DNA from: Paenibacillus_E violae
GTDB taxonomy: Bacteria; Bacillota; Bacilli; Paenibacillales; NBRC-103111
Reading direction: 5' to 3'
NCBI RefSeq assembly: GCF_032461945.1
Contig: NZ_JAWCUD010000013.1
Span: forward strand, 1 to 64,000
Length of the DNA: 64,000 bases
Every line of letters begins with the position of its first letter. Position 1 is the stretch's first letter. The notes beneath the pieces were generated by a model, which had not been told where the DNA came from, searched no databases, and saw nothing but the letters and a program-made list of their open reading frames with translations. Both the position numbers and the translations under genes were made by a program. Below, in pieces: positions 44,201 through 51,857 of the stretch.

Positions 44201-44828
44201 TCACATAGTGCACATCGTTCGTCGCAATCAGCGGAATGCCCGTTTGCTTGCTCAGCTCGATCATGGAAACCATGACTTTTTTCTGCTCAATCATGCCGTG
44301 ATCTTGAATTTCCAGAAAGAAGTCATCCCCGAAAATACGTTGATATCGCTCCGCTGCCTCTCTAGCTTCATCGTGCCGGTTATGCAGCAAATGCTGCGAG
44401 ATCTCGCTGCCTAAACAGGAACTCAGACAGATAAGTCCTTCGGAATGCTTGGATAGATGTTCCAAATCAATGCGCGGTTTATAATGAAAGCCTTCTAAAT
44501 GCCCAATCGAGCAAAGCTTCATCAGATTCTGATAACCTCGGTAGTTCTTGGCAAGCAGAATGAGGTGATAGATCGGCTGTTCTTGTCTTGTCCCTTTGTC
44601 GCGAATGGAGCCCGCTGTAAAATAAACTTCACACCCAATAATGGGCTTAATGCCACGCTGCTTGCACGCTTTGTAGAAGGCAATAGCTCCGTACATCACA
44701 CCGTGATCCGTCAAAGCCAGAGAGGTCATGCCCAGATTAGCTGCTTGTGTAACAAGCTCCTCCATGCGTGCGGCACCATCCAATAAACTGTATTCACTAT
44801 GCACGTGCAAGTGTACAAACGAACTCAT
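41229..44828 (-). CDS. dnaE: DNA polymerase III alpha subunit (DnaE type)
   Basis: 1199 residues. An N-terminal PHP domain (FVHLHVHSEYSLLDGAARMEELV, LALTDHGVMYGAI) comes first. Palm catalytic aspartates lie in MPDIDIDFSDERRDEVIDYV. GPGRGSSAGSLVAYVL, PRHASTHAAGVVIS and ALYRPGPMEFIPKYI follow. A helix-hairpin-helix, an OB domain (VAGMILSHKTIITKKGQPMAFMELED) and a C-terminal domain complete it. An Ala/Arg/Pro-rich linker (about residues 1070-1120) is GC-rich and unlike the rest. ATG at 44828 is eight bases after GGAGG. Next to ytrH, as in B. subtilis. Confidence 0.95.
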   Translation of the reverse strand: MSSFVHLHVHSEYSLLDGAARMEELVTQAANLGMTSLALTDHGVMYGAIAFYKACKQRGIKPIIGCEVYFTAGSIRDKGTRQEQPIYHLILLAKNYRGYQNLMKLCSIGHLEGFHYKPRIDLEHLSKHSEGLICLSSCLGSEISQHLLHNRHDEAREAAERYQRIFGDDFFLEIQDHGMIEQKKVMVSMIELSKQTGIPLIATNDVHYVTEPDHVMQDILICIGTGKTVDDTDRLKMGTSQMYLKSEEEMRRLFVHVPEALTNTAVVASRCELELEFGKSILPSFRPIPEQLTSVEYLRELCEKGLNQRYGAKPEWEQLDSPLRKQAEERLSYELGVIEKMGFSDYFLIVWDFIRFAHEKNIMTGPGRGSSAGSLVAYVLRITNVDPLQYKLLFERFLNPERITMPDIDIDFSDERRDEVIDYVVAKYGHEHVAQIITFGTMAAKAAVRDVGRVLNVPYGDVDRAAKAIPNQLGMTLTEALQVSSDLKSLVARQPKTAELLEMAMRVEGMPRHASTHAAGVVISREPLTQYVPLQEGTTQTALTQYTMEHLEAIGLLKMDFLGLRTLSIIERTVDWIAQMEGLHLDFDGLDMDADAVTYGMLSKGETTGVFQLESAGVRKVLKDLKPSVFEDIISVLALYRPGPMEFIPKYIYGKHGQVEVVYPHPTLEPILRDTYGIIVYQEQIMQIASSMAGFSLGEADLLRRAVSKKKREVLDEERAHFVKGSLQQGFSAEEANHVYDMIVRFADYGFPRAHATAYGVLAFQTAYLKAHYPIYFMASMLTAVMGNHRKVAEYVDECRRTKIAVLPPDVNKSGTVFTPDPQTGAIRFGLAAIKNVGTQAIDAILFERKKSSFESLLDFCRRVDLRVCNKRVIESLIQGGAFDSLGGHRAQLMAILDETIASATKWRKERDDLQLHLFGFVEEPNWEVEFPNIPVMPQSKQLELEKELLGMYISGHPLDAYTQSLEEMDAAMVYQLAELPDNSEVLVAGMILSHKTIITKKGQPMAFMELEDRIDKVEVVLFPETWKHAAPLVQKGRLVLVKAKLQLQDEDPPKLLADQVAALDDPVALQRLRRQPGAPRRAVGAAGEQPARAAAVSGAARSGAAFKQAAPSAGRQPAAAEAKPQRVFVKISADCEQPDKLLQLKALLKLHKGPLAVALFYESSNKLLALSDQYLIDPSKDLIRMIETIMGKDSVRVK

Positions 44829-44870
44829 CAGCATTTCCTCCCTGCTCTCATTTTATTCCTTACATAGTAT

Positions 44871-44899
44871 CATATTGTAGACGTGCATTCCCATACATT
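44871..44899 (+). promoter_or_regulatory. Sigma-E-type promoter of ytrH-ytrI
   Basis: -35 CATATT (44871-44876), 15-bp spacer, -10 CATACATT (44892-44899). The -10 fits the sigma-E consensus CATACANT exactly. Expected to fire in the mother cell early in sporulation. Confidence 0.7.
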
Positions 44900-44951
44900 A
44901 AGTATAGAGAGTCTGTCCTCCATAACGGATGGGAAAGGAAGCGGTAAAGTC

Positions 44952-45284
44952 ATGGGAATCTTTTGGGCAAATATTATTTTGTACTTCTGCATTGCTTTCG
45001 GGGTCGTCTTCGGAGGCAGCATGTTAAGCGGCATTGCAGCTGTGCTGACCCTTCAATCACCGACGGAGAAAATGATGACTGTGGCTGAAAATATTAAAAT
45101 CTGGGCCATGGTGGCTGCAGTAGGCGGCACAATTGATCCGATACGCTATATAGAAAGTCATGTAGCCATTGGACATTTGAATCCTGCGATCAAACAAATC
45201 ATTCTCATTGTCGTCGCCTTCGTGGGAGCGCAGATCGGCACCTCGCTCATCCAAATGATATGCAAGGGAGGCCACCAGCCTTGA
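44952..45284 (+). CDS. ytrH: Sporulation membrane protein YtrH
   Basis: 110 residues with three hydrophobic segments. FGVVFGGSMLSGIAAVLTLQSPTEKMMTVAENIKIWAMVAAVGGTIDPIR is typical of YtrH, which is needed for efficient sporulation in B. subtilis. ATG at 44952 has GAAAGGAAG ten bases upstream; the frame is open from 44883. Its stop overlaps the ytrI start. A sigma-E promoter lies just before it. Confidence 0.85.
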   Translation: MGIFWANIILYFCIAFGVVFGGSMLSGIAAVLTLQSPTEKMMTVAENIKIWAMVAAVGGTIDPIRYIESHVAIGHLNPAIKQIILIVVAFVGAQIGTSLIQMICKGGHQP

Positions 45285-45772
45285 GGGTTCCTCCTTTTGC
45301 CCGCTATCAGCGCTTGCTTGCGAACTTCGCACTGATGGTTTCGGGAGCCATCATTGGGAGCGCGGTCTATATGAGCATTCATCAGCATACCTATACGCAG
45401 TTATATGTGGAAATGCATAAATATCTGCAAGAAAATCGTGATTTGCGAGCTGATATCGACAGTTTGAACAAAACAAAAAATAAACAATCCTTAATTAATG
45501 TCGTCAATGTGCATCTAGTTCCCAAAAATCAGGACGAGCTTATTAGCGAAGATATTCAGAAGGAAATTGAGAGTGATATCAAAAGCGAGCTCAAGCTCGT
45601 CATCGGCCAGAAAGCCACTTATGTCAAAGACGCTCAACCGCTCTATGAGAAGTTGATTACTCAAAAAACCTACGTTTTGCATGATAAAAAATATATTGTT
45701 GAAGTAAAATCGATTGTGTTAATTCAAACGGAATTGACGGTTTGGATCACCGCCCAAGAGAAGCGAACTTAA
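45281..45772 (+). CDS. ytrI: Sporulation membrane protein YtrI
   Basis: 163 residues. One N-terminal membrane segment (ALMVSGAIIGSAVYMSI), a coiled coil (YVEMHKYLQENRDLRADIDSLNKTKNKQ), then a small soluble domain of about 90 residues. The likely start is TTG at 45281, eight bases after GGAGG, in a TTGA overlap with ytrH. Partner of YtrH in sporulation. Confidence 0.8.
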   Translation: MRVPPFARYQRLLANFALMVSGAIIGSAVYMSIHQHTYTQLYVEMHKYLQENRDLRADIDSLNKTKNKQSLINVVNVHLVPKNQDELISEDIQKEIESDIKSELKLVIGQKATYVKDAQPLYEKLITQKTYVLHDKKYIVEVKSIVLIQTELTVWITAQEKRT

Positions 45773-45857
45773 GCATTCGGCATGATCAATGCGAGATGTG
45801 ATTGCATTCTCCGCCCAAAATCGCTAAAGTTAACAGTAAACTCGCTTAAAAGGACGG

Positions 45858-46160
45858 ATGAACCACATGTTCGCGATTCAAGTTTCTTTATTTTCTCTCA
45901 TTTGCCTGCTTCTTGCCCTATCGGTCTTTTTCAGCTTTCGGGCGCGCCGTGAAAAGGAACCCGCCAAACGCGGTCTTTACTCCGCTCGCATGAATATTTG
46001 CATGGGCTTGATGCTGGTAATGATTGCCATCACGCAGCTCTTCTTCTTCAGTGAATCCAGCTTCCGCCGGATCTTCGGCACCGTACTGGTCTTGCTCGGA
46101 TTGTTTAACTTATTCGCAGGCATTCGCAATCACGGGCACTTCGATCGCCTGCTGCGCTAG
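45858..46160 (+). CDS. ytpI: YtpI-like membrane protein
   Basis: 100 residues with three hydrophobic segments and a basic loop (RARREKEPAKRGLYSARMNICMG). AAAGGACGG precedes ATG at 45858. Length and position between ytrI and ytoI match B. subtilis ytpI, although the nrnA (ytqI) gene found there is absent. Function unknown. Its TAG stop sits inside a CTAG shared with the ytoI stop. Confidence 0.7.
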   Translation: MNHMFAIQVSLFSLICLLLALSVFFSFRARREKEPAKRGLYSARMNICMGLMLVMIAITQLFFFSESSFRRIFGTVLVLLGLFNLFAGIRNHGHFDRLLR

Positions 46161-47485
46161 ATGACTTGGGCAGTCAGCATCGCTTTGGAAACCAAAGACC
46201 CGGCATGATAAATTTCCACATCAATTTTGCCAAATTTACGGCTCACCTCAATGATGGTGGGTCGTATTTCTATTTTAGAATCAATCTGCAGCGGTTTGAG
46301 GAAATAGGTGGACATGTTGTCCATGACAAGGTCGCCTTTTTTAAATTCCTGTACAATGCGATAGGCCGCTTGGGTCATTAACGTTGTAAGAACTCCCTCT
46401 GATACAGTGCCCAGATGATTTGTCATCTGAGGGGTTATGACACCATGAAACTGCAGTGTTCCCTTCTCATCTCTGACCTCTTCCAATCCGGACCAAATCA
46501 AATCCTCGAACGTTTCCCCGTTCTGCGGCTGCTTCTGAATATACTGCATCGCTTTGAGCACATCGCTACGGTTCAGCACGCCCACCATTTTGCGGTTCAG
46601 ATCCACAACAGGCAGCAGTTCGATGCCCTCCCACACCATCATGTGGGCAGCAGAAGCTACCGAAGTCTGCGGTGTGACCGTGAGCGGGCTGCGCGTCATG
46701 AGTTTATCGACCGTCTGCAAAGCGTTCGCCCCGACCATATCCTTGGACGTCACAACGCCGATAATGCGATTCCACTCATCGACGACCGGAAAACGGCTGT
46801 AGCCTGTATCCTCCGACAGTCGCTGCCAATCTCTCAGCGTGCTGTTCGCCTTGAGCGCATAGAGCGAGGCGCCCGATGCCAAGATATCCTCGACGAGCAT
46901 AATCTTCTTCTTAATCAAACGGTCGTAAATCGCTCTATTAATCATAGAGGCGACTGTAAATGTATCGTAACTGCTTGAAATGATCGGCAGCTCCAGCTTG
47001 TCGGCCAGCAGCTTCACTTCTGCGCTGGTATCGAATCCACCTGTGATCAGCACTCCTGCGCCATATTCGAGTGCGCAACTGTGCGCTTCGTTCCGGTTTC
47101 CAACGATAAGCAGGCTTCCCGCTTCGATATATCGCATCATGGCGTCCTGCTCCATCGCGCCAATGACGAATTTATTCAGCGTTTTGTGCAGTCCTCGCGA
47201 GCCGCCAAGCACCTGTCCGTCCACCATGTTCACGACTTCTGCAAAAGTGAGCTTATCGATGTTTTGCCGCAGCTTTTTCTCCACTCGCACGGTTCCGATT
47301 CGTTCCTTGGTTGAGACGAGACCTTGATTCTCCGCCTCTTTGATCGCCCGGTAAGCCGTGCCTTCACTTACTTCCATGTTCTTGGCAATTTTGCGAACGG
47401 AGATTCGACTGCCGAGCTTCAAGCTTTCTATATGACGTAAAATTTGTTCATGTTTCGTTAACGCATCCACGGATTGAGTATCCAA
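46157..47485 (-). CDS. ytoI: YtoI-like regulator: HTH, DRTGG, two CBS, hotdog
   Basis: 442 residues. An N-terminal GntR-like helix-turn-helix (about 10-65, LGSRISVRKIAKNMEVSEGTAYRAIKEAENQGLVS) is followed by a DRTGG-type domain (about 75-185). Two CBS domains (about 195-310, each with a MVGVLNRSDVLK-like end) probably bind adenine nucleotides. The C-terminal hotdog domain (about 330-440) is thioesterase-like. This matches YtoI/CBS-DRTGG proteins of unknown role. A start at 47485 is accepted. Tandem repeats upstream may be its operator. Confidence 0.85.
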   Translation of the reverse strand: MDTQSVDALTKHEQILRHIESLKLGSRISVRKIAKNMEVSEGTAYRAIKEAENQGLVSTKERIGTVRVEKKLRQNIDKLTFAEVVNMVDGQVLGGSRGLHKTLNKFVIGAMEQDAMMRYIEAGSLLIVGNRNEAHSCALEYGAGVLITGGFDTSAEVKLLADKLELPIISSSYDTFTVASMINRAIYDRLIKKKIMLVEDILASGASLYALKANSTLRDWQRLSEDTGYSRFPVVDEWNRIIGVVTSKDMVGANALQTVDKLMTRSPLTVTPQTSVASAAHMMVWEGIELLPVVDLNRKMVGVLNRSDVLKAMQYIQKQPQNGETFEDLIWSGLEEVRDEKGTLQFHGVITPQMTNHLGTVSEGVLTTLMTQAAYRIVQEFKKGDLVMDNMSTYFLKPLQIDSKIEIRPTIIEVSRKFGKIDVEIYHAGSLVSKAMLTAQVI

Positions 47486-47510
47486 CTGTTACACCCCATT
47501 CGCCTGTTCC

Positions 47511-47532
47511 TGTACTACTCTGTACTACTAGT
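47511..47532 (-). promoter_or_regulatory. Tandem 10-bp repeat upstream of ytoI, possible operator
   Basis: TGTACTACTC then TGTACTACTA, directly repeated, running into GTATAA. It lies about 30 bases upstream of a gene whose product has a GntR-like DNA-binding domain, so autoregulation is plausible. Confidence 0.35.
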
Positions 47533-47675
47533 ATAAACGTTCGAAAGAGCAAGAACAATCCGAACTGCATCTATAATAAGAAAAATCCAACCCTATAGGA
47601 TTGGATGCTTCATTTGTATTATACCAAACATATGTTCGTTGTCAAAAGGTAAAGCATAACATCGTCCGTGCCTGG

Positions 47676-47954
47676 CTATTTACGAAATTGCAGCATTTTT
47701 CTGCGGCCTTGAACGAGCTGCTCCAGCTGCCATTTTTTCATCCGATTAATGCGCTTAAGCTCTCTGCGCTTCTCTTCATCCACACCCAGAATCTGATGCA
47801 AATGAGACGCAATTACGAGCAGCGCCATAGCGATCCAAATGCTGCTAAAAATCATCGGCAGGGAGCCAACTTCCCGCAGCTGCAATTGGGGCAGCGAATA
47901 AATCAGCATGCCTAGCGCTACGCTCATGTACACGACATTCTTAAAGCCTTTCAA
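47676..47954 (-). CDS. Small membrane protein of unknown function
   Basis: 92 residues from a TTG at 47954 with GGAGT nine bases upstream. The frame continues to an ATG at 48014 that has no ribosome site. Two hydrophobic segments (VVYMSVALGMLIYSL and MIFSSIWIAMALLVIASHL) precede a Lys/Arg-rich tail. Family not recognised. It is separate from the nitroreductase upstream by 111 nt. Confidence 0.55.
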   Translation of the reverse strand: MKGFKNVVYMSVALGMLIYSLPQLQLREVGSLPMIFSSIWIAMALLVIASHLHQILGVDEEKRRELKRINRMKKWQLEQLVQGRRKMLQFRK

Positions 47955-48065
47955 CCTGATCACACTCCTTTCGCCTGATGAACTCTCAAGCCTGTCTTCA
48001 TGGTCCTCATTCATATGTATGAGACAAGTTCTTGCAATATGAGTTCATCTGCGAAAAGAATCTGT

Positions 48066-48794
48066 TTAGACCTCTCCGAAGCCCTGCGAGTTAAGGAAAG
48101 CTTTCATGTGCTCGCGCGGACGCTGCGCCTTGCCCGCCATCTCCTTCGACCACGTCGTATCGACTTTGCCTCCCGTACGAACGTGCATGTAGTCGCGGAT
48201 CGTCTCGTCATACTGACGAACCGCTTCTTCGTTATCCGTATACCGATTCTCGTGGTATACGGCTTCCAGAGGGAGCCGCGGCCGCTGCAGCGGCTCTTGA
48301 TCCGGCGTGCCGATGCACATGCCGAAGATGGGATACACCAGCTGCGGCAGGCCCAGCAGCTGGGCGACCTCAGCGGGCTTGTTGCGCAGCCCACCAATGT
48401 AGACGACGCCTAGCCCGAGCGACTCGGCTGCTATGGCTGCATTTTGCGCAGCGAGAGCAGCATCGACAGTGGCAATGATGAAATTCTCCGCATTGCCGGT
48501 TATCGGCGTATCCACATGCCGGTGTGACGCCTGCGAATAACGCTGCAAGTCCGCGCACCATACGAGAAACACCGGACATTCGCTGACATAATTCTGATTG
48601 CCGGCGAACGCGGCAAGTTGGCCTTTTAGCTCGCTATCCGTTACGTGAATGACGCTATATGCCTGCATGTTACTGGAGGTTGAAGCCGCTTGAGCGGAAA
48701 CCAGGATGTTTTTTAGCTGCTCGTCGGTGACAGGTTGATCCGTAAACTTGCGAATCGAGCGATGATTTTGCAATAACTGAATGATTTCGTTCAT
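48066..48794 (-). CDS. NAD(P)H-dependent nitroreductase/flavin reductase (NfrA/FRP type)
   Basis: 242 residues. FMN-binding Arg-Ser in NHRSIRKFTDQPVTDEQL and SAQAASTSSNMQAYSVIHV at the N-terminus. LAAQNAAIAAESLGLGVVYIGGLRN and FGMCIGTPDQEP are typical of NfrA/Frp enzymes that reduce flavins, nitroaromatics or quinones. ATG at 48794 has AAAGGTT upstream. It is divergent from namA, another xenobiotic/quinone reductase, and likely shares redox control with it. Confidence 0.85.
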   Translation of the reverse strand: MNEIIQLLQNHRSIRKFTDQPVTDEQLKNILVSAQAASTSSNMQAYSVIHVTDSELKGQLAAFAGNQNYVSECPVFLVWCADLQRYSQASHRHVDTPITGNAENFIIATVDAALAAQNAAIAAESLGLGVVYIGGLRNKPAEVAQLLGLPQLVYPIFGMCIGTPDQEPLQRPRLPLEAVYHENRYTDNEEAVRQYDETIRDYMHVRTGGKVDTTWSKEMAGKAQRPREHMKAFLNSQGFGEV

Positions 48795-48817
48795 ATTGAT
48801 GCAACCTTTCTCCCATT

Positions 48818-48835
48818 AGTATACTTTTAGTTACT
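48818..48835. promoter_or_regulatory. AGTA-N10-TACT inverted repeat, HxlR/YodB-like operator
   Basis: AGTATACTTTTAGTTACT lies 24 bases upstream of the nitroreductase start. A second short palindrome, CACTAAAAAGTG, follows at 48839-48850. GTAAC/GTTAC half-sites with an AT core are common for HxlR-family repressors such as YodB. Confidence 0.4.
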
Positions 48836-48928
48836 ATGGCACTAAAAAGTGGGTACTTGAAATTAATTATAATACAACCGATACTAAGGTACATAGTTTT
48901 GCCAAACAATGCAACCTAACTTGGCAGC

Positions 48929-48952
48929 AAATATCTAGATATCTAGATATTT
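48929..48952. promoter_or_regulatory. 24-bp perfect palindrome upstream of namA, MhqR-like operator
   Basis: AAATATCTAGAT followed by its reverse complement. The inner 18 bases (TATCTAGATATCTAGATA) match 14 of 18 positions of the MhqR consensus as I recall it from B. subtilis (TATCTcgAaTTCgAGATA). It lies just before the ribosome site of namA and is well placed to block transcription. Confidence 0.55.
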
Positions 48953-48974
48953 ATATTATTGGAGGTGCATCATC

Positions 48975-50003
48975 ATGAAAACAGATTTATTTTCTCCCTA
49001 TGAGCTGAAAGGCTTGCAAATTAGAAACCGCATCGTGATGGCGCCGATGTGTCAATATTCCGTTACAGCTAAAGATGGAAAACCTAATGAATGGCACTAC
49101 GTCCATTATCTCACACGGGCAATCGGAGGCACGGGTCTGCTTATTATGGAAATGACGGATGTACATCCGGACGGCCGCATCACAGATCATGATTTGGGTA
49201 TTTGGTCGGACGATCATATCCCTGCATTTGCCAGAATCATTGACGGCGTTCATGCGCATGGTGCAAAAATCGGCATTCAGATTGCCCACGCAGGCCGCAA
49301 AGCAGAGGACGCGGAAGTTCCTGTCGCGCCGTCGGCTATCCCTTTCCCGGGTGATGCCTACAAAATGCCACGGGCATTAACAACGGATGAGGTCCGGGAT
49401 ATCGTGAAGCTGTTCGGCGACGCGGCCCGTCGCGCGGTGCAAGCAGGCGTTGATACCATCGAGCTGCACGGTGCTCACGGTTATTTGATCCATCAATTCC
49501 AGTCGCCGCTTACGAATAAAAGAGACGATGTCTATGGGCAAAATCTGGCCCAATTCGGCGTGGAAGTCATTCAAGCGGTGAAAAAAGAAATGCCTGCTGA
49601 TATGCCGCTTATTTTCCGTATTTCTGCCGTTGAATACGCAGACGGCGGTTACGATATTGACCACGCCATCGAGCTTGCCAAAGCGTATCAAGCCGCAGGC
49701 GTCGATGCGTTTCATGTGAGCTCAGGCGGGGAAGGCCTTGCAGGGCAGCGCAAACCGGGTAACTCCTCCGGTTATCAAGTGCCTTTCGCGCGGCAAATTC
49801 GCGAAGCGCTGCAAGTGCCGGTCATCGCCGTCGGCCTGCTGGCGGATGCGGAAATGGCGCAGTCCGTCATCGTTAACGAGGACGCGGATCTTGTCGCCAT
49901 CGCACGCGGCTTGCTGCGCGATCCTTATTGGGCGACGCATGCTGCCGTTCAGCTAGGGCATGCGCATCCCTATATCCCGCGGCAGTATCAGCGCGGGTAT
50001 TGA
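48975..50003 (+). CDS. namA: NADPH dehydrogenase NamA (YqjM-type old yellow enzyme)
   Basis: 342 residues. An FMN-dependent ene-reductase: Cys26 and Tyr28 in MAPMCQYS (the same positions as in YqjM), the substrate His pair in IQIAHAGRKA and ELHGAHGYLIHQFQSPLTNKRDD, and an FMN phosphate site near VGLLADAEMAQS. It reduces alpha,beta-unsaturated carbonyls and quinones. ATG at 48975 has GGAGG eight or so bases upstream. It is preceded by an MhqR-like palindrome and is divergent from a nitroreductase. Confidence 0.92.
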   Translation: MKTDLFSPYELKGLQIRNRIVMAPMCQYSVTAKDGKPNEWHYVHYLTRAIGGTGLLIMEMTDVHPDGRITDHDLGIWSDDHIPAFARIIDGVHAHGAKIGIQIAHAGRKAEDAEVPVAPSAIPFPGDAYKMPRALTTDEVRDIVKLFGDAARRAVQAGVDTIELHGAHGYLIHQFQSPLTNKRDDVYGQNLAQFGVEVIQAVKKEMPADMPLIFRISAVEYADGGYDIDHAIELAKAYQAAGVDAFHVSSGGEGLAGQRKPGNSSGYQVPFARQIREALQVPVIAVGLLADAEMAQSVIVNEDADLVAIARGLLRDPYWATHAAVQLGHAHPYIPRQYQRGY

Positions 50004-50016
50004 TTACTTGCCTGGC

Positions 50017-50062
50017 GTTGTACTTTTTGGCCTCTTCGCTCCCCTACGTTGTACTTTGTACA
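50017..50062. repeat. Further copies of the TTGTAC hairpin repeat
   Basis: GTTGTACTTTTTGGCC (50017-50032) is a degenerate copy. CGTTGTACTTTGTACAGC (50048-50065) contains TGTAC-TTT-GTACA. Both resemble the repeats at 3223-3407. Confidence 0.45.
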
Positions 50063-50195
50063 GCTTAGGGATCGTGAAGTAGCTGATTGGGGCTGGTTTA
50101 GCTGAAATTAGCAAACTATCGAACTGTAGTTCCCATCACGAATGGAAAATGTGCCTTTTCAGGCAAATAACGGACTATCGTTCCCCGAAACATAA

Positions 50196-50586
50196 TGAAA
50201 TAGCGCCCTGGAGCTCCCTTCGCTGAATGAGAAAGCGCAACGCGCTTCGAATTCAGCGCTACTGAAGGGCTTGGTGGTGAGGTTCGACCTCACCATCAGA
50301 ACCAAGTTGGCTGCGCGGCCAACAGAGCGCAACTACAGTCCACTATTTCGGTGAATAGTGGGATCATGGCAGCTCCAGGGGAACTGCAGGGCCTTATTTC
50401 TTCACATTTGGCTGGTCTTTAGCCAAATATGAAGAAATAAGAGCCCCCAGTTCCCCTCCGCGCGTAAAATGGCGCATTTCGATGAAATAGCGCCCTAGAG
50501 TTCCCTTCGCTGAATGAGAAAGCGCAACGCGCTTCGAATTCAGCCTTACTGAAGGGTTTGGTGGTGAGGATCGACCTCACCACCAA
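50196..50586. repeat. Composite palindromic repeat: two 104-bp copies around a long hairpin
   Basis: Copies at about 50196-50299 and 50483-50586 are over 90% identical by eye. Each contains GAAATAGCGCCCT, then CCCTTC/GAAGGG, GCTGAAT/ATTCAGC and AAGCGC/GCGCTT nested stems, and a GTGAGG/CCTCAC hairpin. Between them lie CACTATT/AATAGTG and a 21-bp hairpin at about 50394-50441 (CTTATTTCTTCA / TGAAGAAATAAG, mispaired once). No gene is visible in 50004-50677. Confidence 0.6.
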
Positions 50587-50632
50587 ACCCAAGAGATTAC
50601 GCGCCCTATCGGCAGAGCCCACCGCATTCACT

Positions 50633-50675
50633 CAAAAAAAAGACAGTGCAGGAAACACACCTGCACTGTCTTTTT
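50633..50675. terminator. Terminator of the acyltransferase gene
   Basis: AAAGACAGTGCAGG-AAACACA-CCTGCACTGTCTTT is a perfect hairpin with A and T runs on both sides. Confidence 0.85.
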
Positions 50676-50677
50676 CA

Positions 50678-51733
50678 TCAAAACCCCATCAATTTTCTTG
50701 CCTTTCGATACAGCAGCGTTAATAACCAAGGAATAGCTACAATGAGTACCAGCACGATAGCGTTGTACAAATGGAAGAGCACAATAGAGCCCGGCGTATG
50801 CACTTTATATTTCCACAGAGAAAGCAGCGCTGGATGCATCAGGTACACGCCGAACGACACGGAGCCGAGTGAGACAAAGAAGCGGCCGACTGGCGCTGCT
50901 TTTTGCAAGAGCCATTTGCCTACCCAGATGAAGCTGATGCCGATTCCGATGCTATACAGGAGCCAAAGCACCTCAAACCAAGTATTCTCAAACGAGTATC
51001 CTTTAAGGCCTAGCAGATAAAGTGCCGTATAGACAAGGCCACTGAGGATCGAAGCCGGAATGACCCAGCCTTTGTTTCGTTCCAGCCACGCGCGAAATGC
51101 TCCATAGTTCATGCCGATCGCACCTCCGATAAGGAAGTACGCAAAATAGGTGATGCACAGCTCCGGTTTGTGGTCGATAGTCCCGAACCAATGGCTGTAT
51201 ATGTACACGCCGGCTTGAATCGCCAGCCCCCAAAGCGCCAGCGTTTTGCGGAACCAGGCCGCATTCCTCACAGCCCAAACCAACAATGGAAACAACAAAT
51301 AAAACTGCACAATAATGATCATGAAATACAAATGATAGCCGGAATCCGCCCATTTTAACTGCTCCAGGAACACACGTGGTTCCAGCTTGAATGGATGCCC
51401 TGGTGTCCATAGCCACGGATTATAAATATAGTAGAAAAACGACCATACAATATAAGGAACAAGGACCTGCCTGACCCGCTTCCAGTAAAAGACACCGGCC
51501 TGCTTGGCGCTCCAATTATCCGTATAAATGTAGAAAAGCACAATTCCGCTTAAAAAGATAAACACGGGAACTGCAAAGTAACTCATTTTGTTCAAAAATA
51601 AGACGAGCAACTGCGAACTGCTGCCCTTCAAAGTCGGATCTACCGTCCAGTCTGCCGTGACGTGGATCGTGACGACAGCCAGGATAGCTATCGCTCTGAC
51701 GATATCCAGCTCCGTGATTTTTTGTTTGGCCAT
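50678..51733 (-). CDS. Acyltransferase-3 family membrane protein
   Basis: 351 residues with about ten membrane segments. ITELDIVRAIAILAVVTIHVTADW carries the family's conserved Arg and His, followed by PVFIFLSGIVLFY. The family O-acylates cell-surface sugars or peptidoglycan; the substrate here is unknown. ATG at 51733 follows GAGGA at some distance. TTG codons at 51766 and 51763 are alternative starts. It appears monocistronic. Confidence 0.8.
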   Translation of the reverse strand: MAKQKITELDIVRAIAILAVVTIHVTADWTVDPTLKGSSSQLLVLFLNKMSYFAVPVFIFLSGIVLFYIYTDNWSAKQAGVFYWKRVRQVLVPYIVWSFFYYIYNPWLWTPGHPFKLEPRVFLEQLKWADSGYHLYFMIIIVQFYLLFPLLVWAVRNAAWFRKTLALWGLAIQAGVYIYSHWFGTIDHKPELCITYFAYFLIGGAIGMNYGAFRAWLERNKGWVIPASILSGLVYTALYLLGLKGYSFENTWFEVLWLLYSIGIGISFIWVGKWLLQKAAPVGRFFVSLGSVSFGVYLMHPALLSLWKYKVHTPGSIVLFHLYNAIVLVLIVAIPWLLTLLYRKARKLMGF

Positions 51734-51816
51734 ATCGGTTTCAGGTCCTCTTTTCGTATTCAACAATCCCCTTTTACTATAGACAGTTTCGACACATTTC
51801 GCAACTTTTTACATGG

Positions 51817-51851
51817 CAAAAAGCCCCTATTTCATTGAAATAGGAGCCTTC
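51817..51851 (-). terminator. Terminator of the ferric-reductase/ApbE operon
   Basis: Minus strand AAGGCTCCTATTTC pairs with GAAATAGGgGCTT, followed by TTTT. Confidence 0.8.
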
Positions 51852-51857
51852 TAGGCG

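Noticed and set aside
50196..50586. CRISPR array
   Set aside because: There are only two long repeat copies with no regular spacers and no cas genes in the window.
50419..50631. 70-codon frame inside the composite repeat
   Set aside because: It is made of the repeat hairpins; the sequence is explained by palindromes.
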